A stretch of 64,000 nucleotides of DNA from Heliocidaris tuberculata (Eukaryota > Echinodermata > Echinoidea > Camarodonta > Echinometridae). The stretch covers positions 33,303,747-33,367,746 of the forward strand of contig CM046833.1 of NCBI GenBank assembly GCA_025618425.1. The letters run 5' to 3'. The translations under genes and the position numbers were made by a program. Position 1 is the first letter of the stretch. Each line of letters begins with the position of its first letter. The notes below the pieces were generated by a model. That model made no database searches. It had not been told where the DNA came from and worked only from the letters and a program-made list of their open reading frames with translations. This document shows positions 56,601 through 64,000 of the stretch, one piece after another.

Positions 56601-59600
56601 TGTTATACCGGGATCTTTCAGTTTTGTATTAGGGGAACCAAGCCAATAATTAAACAGATAACCTTAACAAAATTCAAATCATTTGAATACCCAAAGTACT
56701 TTCTCAAAATTTTTTTGTAACAAATGCCTTGGATATCAACTGGCATTTAACATTTTTTTTTTCCATCCCAGGCAACTTTCATATTTCATACTGCAGTGTG
56801 CCGACTGCCGCAGTGTTTTTATTAATCCTTCTCATATATCTTAATTTCCTATATGTAACACATTTCTGCAGCTGGCAGCACAAGTGATTCCAACACAACT
56901 CAAAGCCCAGAGGATCTGACTTCCACGCTAACAGATACTCTCAACAGACTCGCACAGAACGCTAGGGACCTACAGGTATGTGGACAGGTTCCCTATCAGA
57001 GATTTCATTATGCTTGATCCAAACTGGGGGAAATATGGCCTTGCAGTATACCATAGGGTGGTGTGGGAGGAACTTTTACCGGGTTTGCAGCATCTACATC
57101 TACTCTACCTTTAACCAGCTTAACCCTTCAGGACAGGAATTATCTAAGGGCTAAATTGATCATATTTTGTTCTTCAAATTTGCAGCAATAATATTTTTCT
57201 TTTAGTTCCACATGGTTCTAATAAAGTGTAATGTCCTTGATAACAATATAAATGGTTAGGAATTTTGTTGAAAGTTGAAAAAAATTGCCAAAAAAAACCA
57301 ATGATTTTGAACCTCTCAATGTGTTGCCAATTTAAGGATTTTACAGCTTATTCTTGTTTTCAAAATTCCTGGCATCAAATGCAATATTGTCATGAAACAA
57401 AAATGGACATAGTGTGTGCAGAAATTTGAGCTCTTTCTACTCATGCATCCTAAAACCCAAGTTGCAACCCTATCCCTAATTCTATATCTTTGACATAATA
57501 AAGCCTGGAACAATTGTCTCCGGAGCCATATGTCAGAGCACCGTCAGGCCTTGCCAACTCACCTGGGCCCTGTTTCATAAAACTTGTTATCAATAACAAG
57601 TTACAATAATTGTTAAAAGCTGCTGAAATTCCTTAATCTGATTGGCTGAGAGGAAGTTTGTCATAGAAATGGGGCAGTTGTTATTGCTAACAAATTTTAT
57701 GAAACGGGGCCCTGTTCAGGCTTTTTAAGCATTTGTATTGCTTAGAACATAAAGTTATTCTTGTTGTTATTTGTTTTTATTTGGAAATTAGTCAAAGCTG
57801 ACTACTTTTTCCACGAATATTATTTTTTTAATTCTGACAATTTTTTTTCTCCCTTTGAAAAGACACATTGCATTTTCTTCTTTTTCAACTATAGTAATGT
57901 AAAATAGGAAAAGGAAATCACATGACTCATGCCAAAATAAAAAAACTAAAAAAAAACACCCTGCCAAACGGACACTCGGGCCGTTTTCCCACCTTTTCAA
58001 AGATGCCGTCCTACCAATCCTTCGATTATGTCTCTTGGAAAAGCTTCCTTATGTCTTGTCTGTTTTCAGACTTTTAGAGAGGATTCAAAGAGGTGTATGA
58101 TTTTACTGAGAATGCAGGACAAATTTGGTTTATTCCAAAACCATATAATAATTATATTCAGATTTTTATTACATAATCAGCCCTTCCAAATAACTTGTAA
58201 GTAGTTGTTTGTTTGTTTTTCACAGAACACAGACTTGTAGAGTAGATATCAATCAATATCAAAGAGGTGTATGAGGTGTTATAGTTGAGTGGTTTAATAA
58301 TTTTACTGAGAATGCAGAACAAATGTGGTTTATTCCAATCAGACAATAATATTATTTGGATTCAGAATAACTTAAGTAAGTAGTTTTCTTCACAGTACAA
58401 TTGCCTTACCAGTTCAACATCATCTATAATCACTTCAGGAAGGTCAAGTTCCAGATGAAGAACTGTTGAGATCGTTTGGAGGAATGAATCTAGAGGGAGG
58501 CGATGGTGAACTACTACCAATGGTCCAAACTATGATGCAGAGCCTACTCTCCAAAGATGTGCTTTATCCATCGTTAAAAGAAGTAGTTGACAAGGTACAT
58601 GTGAACCGATATTAGATTCATTTAGATGTTTGTTAGAAGAATGAATCTCTGTTGCCACTTTGAGGATAGAAATATGTTTCATTCATTGAATTGTTGCAAG
58701 AATGGTGTCATGTTGATAATTTGAAAATGAAAATATCCAATTCCGTTTTGTGAAAATACCTTATTTTGAACAGTACCAGGGATGGTTAGATGAAAAGGAA
58801 CCCACTCTGAACAGCGAAGATCACCAGAGATACAGTGAGCAACGCAGACTGATGTCACAGCTGTGTGTGGAATATGAAGCAGAGCAAGAGTCAGACAGCA
58901 GTACAGTGAAACAAGAGAGGATGGGCAGGATTATGGAGCTTATTCAACAGGTAAGGTGTCTTGATGGTGGTAATGGAGGTGCTGATTATGATGGTAGTGG
59001 TGTTGGTGGTGGTAGTGATGATGGCGATGATGATAGTGGTGGTGGTGGAGATGATGATAGTGATGTTAGTGGTGGTGGTGATGGTGGTGATGGTGGTGGT
59101 GATGATGATGTTGTTGGTGGTGGTGGTGATCATGGTGATGAGGAGGGTGATGTTGTTACTGATGGTGATGATGATGATGATGGTGATGGTGGTGATTGTG
59201 GTGATGGTGATAACAGTGGGAATGGTGGTGGTGTTGATTATGATGATAGTGGTGGTGGTGGTGGTGATGATGATAATGATAGTGGTGTTGGTGGTGGTGG
59301 TGGTGATGTTGGTGTTGAGATGGTGATGAGGAGGAGGAGGATGTTGATAGTGATGATGATGATGGTGGATGGCGATGATGGTGGTGATGGTGTTGTTAAT
59401 GGTGGTGGTAGTGATGAGAGTGATTAACAGTGGGAATGGTGGTGTCATTGTAATCATGGTAGTTGTGATGGTGGATGGGAGAATTTTTGAGCTCACGCAG
59501 AAGATAATGTGTTTGATGGGGAATGAAGAGAAGATGGTGATAGTGATGGTGGAATTGGTGTCAGTAGTCATGGAATTTTCCAGTGAAAGTTGGCACCTCT

Positions 59601-60259
59601 GTTGAAACATGTCAACAAGCTTGTAAAATTAATATATTTTACGTTCTAATTGATGTTGATGTTTGTTCAACAGATGGAGAGCCTGGGACAGCCCCCAGCT
59701 GAGATTGTTGGTGACATGGTAAGCTTTCATTACTCCCAATATTATACATACATGATTGTACTCTTCAAGGTGAATACAATATACATGAATGTTTCAAGGA
59801 AATATCTTGAAAAACAAGTTTGGGTCATAATATTCAGGTTGTATTTCTTATATTTCATGAATTGCTGCCTTTTACTGAATACTTCATTGTTTCTCAGTAG
59901 TGTTACTGCAGCCATATAATGAAATGCTAGATGCAGTAAAGGCACCTTCGCGAAGAGTGAAGCAGTGGGATTACACCAATTTTGGGAATCGTCATATAAG
60001 CACCTGATACCACAGGTATTTCTCATGCAAGTATTTGCAGTAGATAAAAAAGAATCATTTCAATAAGTTCGATAAATTGGTCATTTCTTTTACCCAACTA
60101 TGCAGAATCCAACTATGCAGTCATTACTATTACTTAATGTTTCTTTGTTTATGTTTATCACGCCCTCACCCTATGCAGAATGCAGGTATGCCTTTTGACG
60201 AGAACGGTCTCCCACGGATACCTGGAATGCCACAGGGAGAGCAGTGCAGTATTATGTGA
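47555..60259 (+). CDS. PEX19: PEX19, peroxisomal membrane protein import receptor/chaperone (eight coding exons)
   Basis: Exons by eye: 47555-47687, 52674-52816, 53814-54048, 56872-56975, 58439-58594, 58774-58950, 59674-59718 and 60179-60259. All have AG/GT borders and join in frame to 357 residues. PEX19 binds newly made peroxisomal membrane proteins in the cytosol and docks on PEX3. The N-terminus carries the acidic LDQLLES/ALGDFDK motif used for PEX3 docking. The centre has an amphipathic FENVL segment. The C-terminal helical domain has LLSKDVLYPSLKEVV, the most conserved stretch, and LCVEYEAE. The protein ends CSIM (Cys 354), a CaaX box for farnesylation. Human PEX19 has 299 residues; the extra length is in the glycine/serine-rich middle (about 120-180). 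The start chosen gives the usual short acidic N-terminus. Every exon is conserved, so the gene is probably active. Confidence 0.95.
48534..48712 (+). repeat. Direct repeat in PEX19 intron 1, copy 1
   Basis: GACCACTAAGCGGGATGAA through TTTCCAGCAAAAT. Copy 2 is at 49243-49436, about 0.7 kb downstream, and differs by substitutions, G-run length and a short insertion (TACTTCCTTTCAAA). Confidence 0.85.
49243..49436 (+). repeat. Direct repeat in PEX19 intron 1, copy 2
   Basis: Second copy of 48534-48712. Both begin with a small GTGGTCA..TGACCAC inverted repeat. Confidence 0.85.
50194..50852. mobile_element. MITE with GACCCTCCACCACAAAAC ends
   Basis: The left end GTGACCCTCCACCACAAAAC and the right end GTTTTGTGGTGGAGGGTCCC are inverted repeats about 660 bp apart. 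The target duplication is not clear. The interior is AT-rich, without a transposase. Confidence 0.75.
52071..52139. repeat. Perfect 28-bp inverted repeat (hairpin)
   Basis: The arms at 52071-52098 and 52112-52139 pair without a mismatch around a 13-base loop. The stem contains GTGCTAATATCCCGCAC. It lies within PEX19 intron 1 and would form a strong RNA stem in the pre-mRNA. It has the size of a short MITE or a microRNA-like hairpin. Confidence 0.85.
52160..52501 (+). repeat. tRNA-derived SINE
   Basis: GGGTTCAATCCCCGGCATGG is the B-box region. Then come TTGGGCAAGGCATTTTATC, CTCTCCACCCAGGTGTT, GGGTACCCGGTAGGATGCG and a TAAAGCGCTTTG..TATAAAAGC tail. The head is diverged. Confidence 0.8.
52674..52816 (+). 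CDS. PEX19: PEX19 exon 2 (residues 45-92)
   Basis: Begins by completing Ser45, then ALGDFDKPLQ, the conserved docking motif, and a Lys/Glu-rich linker ending EKQTKE. The donor is GTGAAT. Ends at phase 0. Confidence 0.9.
53267..53338 (+). pseudogene. Extra exon 3 start, copy 1
   Basis: After a good acceptor (CCTTAG), GGGCCACAACTTCCACC.. would encode GPQLPPSQDALFEALLNDSP in the right phase, then hits TAG after AAQ. It is a tandem duplicate of the first 72 bases of exon 3, with 160 bp to the next copy. Confidence 0.85.
53427..53528 (+). pseudogene. Extra exon 3 start, copy 2
   Basis: Acceptor TTTCAG, then GRELPPSQDALFEALF in the correct phase. A CTCTTCAAGGCC segment is repeated inside, a CAG codon is missing, and the frame runs out of register to a TGA after CCRL. 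The upstream 75 bp (TCATATTTTTCTCAATG...) are duplicated with it. Confidence 0.85.
53630..53740 (+). pseudogene. Extra exon 3 start, copy 3
   Basis: Acceptor TTCCAG, then GPQLPTNQDAFFETLFNDSP and AAQQSVADFENVLS, open and in phase. It changes into intron-like sequence (TCATTTCATATTTTTCTC) with no donor at the break. It remains open for about 40 more codons. The closest of the three copies to the functional exon. Confidence 0.85.
53814..54048 (+). CDS. PEX19: PEX19 exon 3 (residues 93-171)
   Basis: Acceptor TTTCAG, donor GTATGT. Encodes GPELPPSQDALFEALFNDSP, an FENVL helix and a Gly/Met-rich stretch (LGQGFGGDGQMASEMQKMF). It is the only one of four tandem copies that continues into a complete exon. 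Confidence 0.92.
54118..54529. mobile_element. piggyBac-like MITE (TTAA CCC..GGG TTAA)
   Basis: The ends CCCTTTCGAGACA and TGTCCTGAAAGGG are inverted repeats, flanked by TTAA on both sides (54114-54117 and 54530-54533). TTAA followed by CCC is the classic piggyBac terminus. A reversed, truncated relative is at 57124-57451. It lies in PEX19 intron 3. Confidence 0.85.
54578..55372. mobile_element. TTAA-flanked element with CCCTAAAAAGACTGGGG ends
   Basis: The ends CCCTAAAAAGACTGGGG and CCCCAGTCTATTTAGGG are inverted repeats, flanked by TTAA (54574-54577 and 55373-55376). Poly-G and poly-C tracts with GGCCTTTTAGGCC lie near both ends. The interior has short ATAAAACAAAGAAATAC repeats at about 54935-55000. 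No transposase. Confidence 0.85.
55384..55842. mobile_element. TTAA-type MITE, relative of 16945-17527
   Basis: The ends AGGGCAAGTCCACCTTG and CAGGGTGGACTTCCCT are inverted repeats. The right flank is TTAA (55843-55846) and the left is TCAA, one base from TTAA. Shares GAAAGTTATGA and CACTAATCTGCTTGTCTCA words with the copy in the hAT element. It begins only 7 bp after the previous element's duplication. Confidence 0.85.
55942..56292 (+). repeat. tRNA-derived SINE, most complete copy
   Basis: A head with GTTGTGGATCAGTGGATAAG (A-box-like) and GGTTCGAATCCC (B box), then TTTGGCAAGACGTTAATC, CTCTCCACCCAGGTGTT and GGGTACCCGGTAGGATGCG. A tail of GTAAAGCGCTTAGAGACATC..GCGCTATATAAAAG plus TTATTATTATT follows. 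About 350 bp. It inserted in PEX19 intron 3. Confidence 0.88.
56872..56975 (+). CDS. PEX19: PEX19 exon 4 (residues 171-205)
   Basis: Acceptor CTGCAG, donor GTATGT. Encodes a Ser/Thr-rich stretch, then LTDTLNRLAQNARDLQ, an amphipathic helix conserved in PEX19. Ends at phase 0. Confidence 0.92.
57124..57451. mobile_element. Reversed, truncated copy of the 54118 piggyBac-like MITE
   Basis: TTAA (57120-57123) followed by CCCTTCAGGACAGG, and shared words such as GCTAAATTGATCA, GAACCTCTCAATGTG and AATTCCTGGCAT, in the inverse order to 54118-54529. The far end is decayed; an AATTGTCTC remnant may lie near 57515. Confidence 0.8.
57566..57711. mobile_element. GGCCCTGTTTCATAAA MITE in PEX19 intron 4
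   Basis: The ends GGCCCTGTTTCATAAAACTT and ATTTTATGAAACGGGGCC are inverted repeats. CTG is duplicated on both sides (57563-57565 and 57712-57714). It closely matches 62804-62948, including GATTGGCTGAGAG in the middle. Confidence 0.9.
58439..58594 (+). CDS. PEX19: PEX19 exon 5 (residues 206-257)
   Basis: Acceptor TTTCAG-like (CACTTCAG), donor GTACAT. Encodes EGQVPDEELLRSFGGMN and the hallmark LLSKDVLYPSLKEVVDK, part of the helical domain that binds membrane protein cargo. Ends at phase 0. Confidence 0.93.
58774..58950 (+). CDS. PEX19: PEX19 exon 6 (residues 258-316)
   Basis: Acceptor GAACAG, donor GTAAGG. Encodes YQGWLDEKEPTLNSEDHQRY and LCVEYEAEQESDSS, the end of the cargo-binding helical bundle, finishing RIMELIQQ. 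Without splicing the frame stays open into the intron for about 160 more codons, because of the GGT/GAT repeat. Confidence 0.93.
58960..59440 (+). repeat. GGT/GAT microsatellite in PEX19 intron 6
   Basis: About 480 bp of impure GGT, GAT, GTT and AGT trinucleotides starting 10 bp after the exon 6 donor. It stays in frame and is open on both strands, which creates false Gly/Asp-rich and Thr/Ile-rich proteins. Confidence 0.92.
59474..59530 (+). pseudogene. Decayed copy of the PEX19 exon 6 end
   Basis: ATGGGAGAATTTTTGAGCTC.. followed by AGAAGATAATGTGTTTGATGG parallels the true exon 6 end ATGGGCAGGATTATGGAGCT.. and its intron start GTAAGGTGTCTTGATGG. In translation, GRIFELTQK-IMCLMG against GRIMELIQQ-VRCLDG. 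The donor GT has become AT. Confidence 0.6.
59674..59718 (+). CDS. PEX19: PEX19 exon 7 (residues 317-331)
   Basis: Acceptor CAACAG, donor GTAAGC; a 45-base micro-exon encoding MESLGQPPAEIVGDM, which matches the LGxPPxE..GxM block near the PEX19 C-terminus. Confidence 0.92.
60179..60259 (+). CDS. PEX19: PEX19 exon 8 (residues 332-357) and stop
   Basis: Acceptor TATGCAG. Encodes NAGMPFDENGLPRIPGMPQ, then GEQCSIM and a TGA stop at 60257-60259. The CSIM end is a farnesylation box. Confidence 0.93.
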   Translation, partial: NAGMPFDENGLPRIPGMPQGEQCSIM

Positions 60260-60621
60260 TCGTCTGTTGAACAATTGCAATGACTGAAGGAGAAAAATCA
60301 GTGCAGCTTATGTGATCGTCCATGATAATCGGTCCTTGAGAACCCAGAATTGGACCATGGGTACCCAGAATTCCATTGGTGATCTGCGCACCAGTACGTA
60401 ATCAACTATTGTGTCATGGATTACTAAATGGTATCAATGGACCACTGCGTAATCGTCTATCAAACGCTTGAAATGACTGAAGAAAAAGTGATGCAGCGTT
60501 ATGTAATCGTCCATGATGATGGGAACATTTGTACCCAAAATGCCATAGGTGATTATTACACTGGTATATAATCAACCACCGTATGATGGATACCTGAAAT
60601 GTTATATAGGGGTATTGATGG
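60256..60621 (+). repeat. Tandem duplication in the PEX19 3' UTR
   Basis: Two copies of about 185 bp: TGTGATCGTCTGTTGAACA.. (from the stop codon) and GCGTAATCGTCTATCAAAC.. (from about 60448). Both contain ATGACTGAAG, GTAATCGTCCATGAT-like, GTACCCA(G/A)AAT and TGGTATCAATGG-like words in order. The first copy begins within the end of the coding sequence. Confidence 0.8.
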
Positions 60622-60703
60622 AACATTACAGAATCATACAAGGCACTGTAGTGGATAGGATGACAAATGCAGCATCATAATTAAGATTATCCACACAATC
60701 AGG

Positions 60704-60841
60704 AGGGGCATTTCATCAAGTGTCTTGTCAGTGATTTTCTACTGACAAATTTGCTCTCAGCCAATCAGATGCAAGGATTTCAGTAGCTTAAAACAGTTGT
60801 CAGTAAAAATCACTGACAAAACACTTGATGAAACGCTCCCC
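60704..60841. mobile_element. MITE with GGGGC-TTTCATCAAGTG ends
   Basis: GGGGCATTTCATCAAGTGTC and CACTTGATGAAACGCTCCCC are inverted repeats. About 140 bp, with a central CAGCCAATCAGA motif. The target duplication is unclear. Confidence 0.8.
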
Positions 60842-60995
60842 GGGAGTCATGAAATATCCACCAAGAAAGAGGTCCTCTAAAAAAAAAAAATCAATGCAGT
60901 AATATGAGATTAGCCGAGGATCTGATCAGAGCAAATACAATTCTCTGAACTCGGTAACTCCACTTCCTTGAGCATGGTCTATGCGGGAGTGATGG

Positions 60996-61001
60996 AATAA
61001 A
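60996..61001 (+). terminator. PEX19: Candidate polyadenylation signal of PEX19
   Basis: AATAAA about 740 bp after the stop codon; the first canonical signal I found on the + strand after exon 8. No transcript evidence, so the true 3' end is not known. Confidence 0.35.
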
Positions 61002-61413
61002 TTGACTTTGACAGGAAAGATGGACAAAAGGCGGGCGGAGAGGAGGACGAAGGATCACGTATCTATTAAAAAAAAAGTAGAGTGGAGTGGGAAACCACTG
61101 GAAGTTATCAGATATGCACAAAATAGAGATGATTATCAGTAACTGTTTGCCTATGTCCAAAGATTAAATGTACTTGAAGAAGTAAAAGCTGAAGAGTAAG
61201 CCATGGACAGCTGCTATAAAGCCATCTTCACATGATGCAATGAAGCTTCTTTCTGAGCGACAAATATTATGGCCAGCAAATTATCATGTATTGTCGTTAT
61301 AAAATCTGTTACATTGTGGTAACAATTTAGTTTCTCATTTAAATACATCACGCATTTCAGTATCATAAAGCCATGTACACTCTTTCTGAACTTGTCGCAC
61401 CACCAGTCACTGT

Positions 61414-61669
61414 GGCCCATATTCTGAACTCTGGTTTAACGTAAACTCCAGCCTAAGTTTAACAACCAGAGCTTTAATCAAAAGCGACTTAAACCGCTAG
61501 TCCAGTTTAAATTTCTGTACAAAGTTAAACCATACTAGACTTGAGTTTGAGTGAAACGGGAGTTCAGATTGTGATTTTCTAAAACTCCAGTTTAAAGAAC
61601 AGGTTCAGACTGGGTTTAAACCACACTTAGACCACGGTTTAAGTTAAACTGGAGTTCATAATACAGGCC
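61414..61669. mobile_element. GGCCCATATTCTGAAC MITE
   Basis: The ends GGCCCATATTCTGAACTC and GAGTTCATAATACAGGCC are inverted repeats. The duplication TGT lies on both sides (61411-61413 and 61670-61672). The interior is repeated GTTTAAAC-like words (GGTTTAA, TTAAACTGG). 256 bp. Confidence 0.88.
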
Positions 61670-61794
61670 TGTGTCCTTAGCTTCTCAAATAGTTCTTCAT
61701 CTCTATCTTGAGTTCTGGGAATAGAATTCCTGACTAATTGGCTCAAAGTGACTCTGTATTATGTATTGTGCAAATGGTGGGTCGTTTACCCCAA

Positions 61795-62801
61795 GGGGTC
61801 GTTTCATCAAACCGTCATAATGACAAGATCAGCGACATCTCGACACTGTCGCTCAACTTGTCCGCTAAGTGTTTCACAAAGCCTTCTTTACCAAGACCAG
61901 CGACAACTTTGCTGACAAGTATCTTGTCGGTACTCCAGACCTGTCATATCTTTTTAGAACGCCATCACAAGCCAGCTTTTAGTTAGTCTATGGGCTGCGA
62001 AAAAATAAGAAATGTAAATTAAGAGAACATTTATTTCCTGATCTCCAAGCACTATCCTTTATCATTCCTTTATCAAATAGTGTTACTAATGTTCGTATTG
62101 TAATATTGTACAGACGGACAATATGTTCTTATGACTTCTTGACCCCCCTACAAGTAACAGATTAATATTGAAAATACCCACATCGGTCTACCATAGAAAA
62201 AGCGTCAAAAACGGAACAGTCTGTATAGACAGACCAATTAACGACGACAATTTATCATGTATGTATTTTCCCTATATCTATCCTTTTCACGCAATGCTTT
62301 GATATGAATAATAGTAAATGTATTTTTTATAAATGAATATCAAGAATTGGGCTATAAAATATGTTAATTTAATCATTTTCTCGAAAGTGTACACGAATTG
62401 GGTCTTCTTTCCATAATTAGTCAGTTACGGCATCCTCTTATTTACAAATCTAGATTCGTACATCGCAAAAGCATCCTCGAGTTTTCTCGATTTTATAAAT
62501 TCTAAGATGCCACAAGTAACACATATTTTCATGTAAACGGGATGTTTGTATCATCAGTATTAATTTTCGCTGCCATTTTTGACATTTTGGAACAGTTTGG
62601 GGAAAAATGAGCCTCAAAATATGTTTGACGATAAATCCGATGGATTGTGATAAAGACTATGTTTCTTAGCCGATAAGTATCGATATCATTAGTTGTCTTG
62701 TATCATGTCTTCATGAAACAGTTTTTCAAGTCCATGACATTTCCGTAGATCGCCGACAAGAGTTATGACTGTCATGGAGTTGATTTGATGAAACAATCCC
62801 C
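61795..62801. mobile_element. ~1-kb non-autonomous element with GGGGTCGTTTCATCAAA ends
   Basis: GGGGTCGTTTCATCAAACC and TTTGATGAAACAATCCCC are imperfect inverted repeats. The subterminal parts contain repeated GACAAG, CGACA and CTTGTC words. No coding frame. The right edge touches the next MITE at 62804. Confidence 0.7.
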
Positions 62802-62803
62802 AG

Positions 62804-62948
62804 GGCCCTGTTTCATAAAACTTGTTATCAATAACAAGTTACACTAATTGTTATAAGCTACTGAAATCTTTGAATCTGATTGGCTGAGAGCAAATTTGTC
62901 ATAGAAATGGGGCAGTTGTCATTGATAACAAGTTTTATGAAACAGGCC
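62804..62948. mobile_element. GGCCCTGTTTCATAAA MITE, second copy
   Basis: The ends GGCCCTGTTTCATAAAACTT and AGTTTTATGAAACAGGCC are inverted repeats. The body is close to 57566-57711. The flanks are CAG and CCC, so a 3-bp duplication, if present, has decayed. Confidence 0.88.
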
Positions 62949-63554
62949 CCCGGTCATTTCCAACATTACAGACACGACATTCAGACTTCAAATAAAAATT
63001 TGAGTTGTAGTCATGCGATTACATTGTGAAAGAAACTGTCTGGAAGCAACTGGGAAAGGTTGATCATGTCTAAATAAGGATTAATGTATACTGTGAGGTT
63101 TTGGAATCATCAAAAATGATAAGAAATCACCCCAAAAGCACATGCACTGCACACAGAAATTAGGTGGTTTTCACGGTCTTTGTGTTTTGGTGCATGATAG
63201 TCCCCTACACAACAAGAATGGGACTGCACACAGATGTGGCATGAATGTTTGGGTTTGGCCCGAACAATTCAGCTATTTTTAGTCATATTTCGAATATAAG
63301 GGCATTTGAAGAGAAATCCTTTTCAGGGGACATTTCTACTATGATGTTCTTCCAAACTTACATAAAAGGATTGAGAATGCTCACAAATTATTTTTCACCT
63401 TTCAAAGAACTCAACCCTCCCTTTGATATAGTTCGCTATTTGAGACAGAGTCCAAAAACATGATAAATAAATAGAATAAAGCATGGTAAATGTGTCATTA
63501 CTTTCTGCAATATGTTTTAAAACTCTTCATTTTGCTTGAATAAAGAACCTAATA
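62949..63554. other. No gene recognised
   Basis: AT-rich DNA. AATAAA-like signals occur near 63464-63480 and 63538 without an upstream gene that I can assign. Confidence 0.45.
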
Positions 63555-63655
63555 CAGTAGAAACTCACTATAACAAGGATCTTGGGACCATGAAAACTGC
63601 CTTGTTATATCGGGAATCTTGTTATATGGGAGCTCTTTATAGCGAGTTTCCACTG
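63555..63655. mobile_element. Short MITE with pogo/Tigger-like ends
   Basis: CAGTAGAAACTCACTATAAC and TTATAGCGAGTTTCCACTG are inverted repeats about 100 bp apart. The CAGT..GAAACTC-CTATAAC end resembles pogo/Tigger elements. A TA duplication is not clear at both sides. Confidence 0.75.
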
Positions 63656-64000
63656 GATAAGTCTGAATGCCATGTCCGTTATGCTGGAATTAACTACCAG
63701 TGAAATATAAATAAACCAACAAAAAACCCTGCTGCAAATTACATTAGCTGAAAGATAATGTGCAAGTCATTTATATATGCAGATGGGGCTCAGGATGACA
63801 GGCTTGATTTTTGCATCTTTCATGGTTCATAACTCGGCTTTTTAAAAATATTTTATACCTTACCAATTTGGCAGATATTATGTATTTGTTGTTTGGAACG
63901 TTCAATCTAAATTTTCTTTGATTTCATGAAAATATATATTTTGTCATTATCAGAACTAATCTCTTTCCTGTATGGAAAGAGGACTGAGGAAAGTTTTGAT
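63656..64000. other. No gene recognised
   Basis: AT-rich DNA to the window edge, with no coding or repeat signal that I can assign. Confidence 0.45.

Noticed and set aside
58750..59610. Gly/Asp-rich frame on + and Thr/Ile-rich frame on - over 200 codons
   Set aside because: Both are open only because of the GGT/GAT repeat; the first 59 codons of the + frame after the acceptor are the real PEX19 exon 6.

Overview
The window is animal genomic DNA: AT-rich, with long introns, GT-AG splicing, and a very dense load of LTR, LINE, SINE and short inverted-repeat transposons. The repeat families (poly-G-bearing hAT-like elements, tRNA-derived SINEs with a TTATTATTATT tail, GGCCCTGTTTCATAAA-type MITEs, a BEL/Pao retrotransposon) suggest a marine deuterostome, most likely an echinoderm. 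That assignment is inference; no species-specific marker was recognised.

Only one host gene is recognisable: PEX19, the cytosolic/peroxisomal chaperone and import receptor for peroxisomal membrane proteins. It lies on the + strand in eight exons from 47555 to 60259. All eight exons join in frame to a 357-residue protein ending in the farnesylation box CSIM. The gene has been rearranged locally. The promoter arm (47264-47496) has a nearly identical inverted copy 1.9 kb upstream (45145-45377). The acceptor and first part of exon 3 exist in three extra tandem copies. Intron 3 is filled with three TTAA-flanked elements and a SINE. Intron 6 carries a long GGT/GAT repeat followed by a decayed copy of the exon 6 end. 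The 3' UTR contains a tandem duplication.

Layout: 1-2969 holds a LINE 3' fragment, nested MITEs (856-1554) and a minisatellite inside an inverted-repeat element. 2970-13029 is a complete, young BEL/Pao retrotransposon: 545-bp LTRs differing at two noticed positions, 5-bp target duplication ATATT, and a 1872-codon gag-pol frame. 13605-14260 is a CR1/L2-like LINE tail. 16732-18102 is a hAT-like element carrying a nested TTAA element. 18836-22110 is a broken LINE (ORF1 and endonuclease, - strand) split by two younger insertions. 22398-23190 is a nest of three elements. 24376-28063 is a large 0.6-kb-armed inverted repeat. 31498-32741 is a hAT element with a perfect 8-bp duplication, followed at once by a SINE. 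34852-35273 is another hAT-like element. 36019-40285 is a ~240-bp satellite with a duplicated block and a LINE fragment inside it. 41330-44500 holds several degenerate tandem arrays. 45145-60640 is the PEX19 locus. 60704-63655 is a run of MITEs.

No structural RNA gene, CRISPR array or operon is present. I did not find a clear new protein-coding system. The most unusual material is structural: the inverted promoter copy and repeated exon starts of PEX19, the nested insertions whose target duplications fix their relative ages, and the template-switch scar in the satellite.
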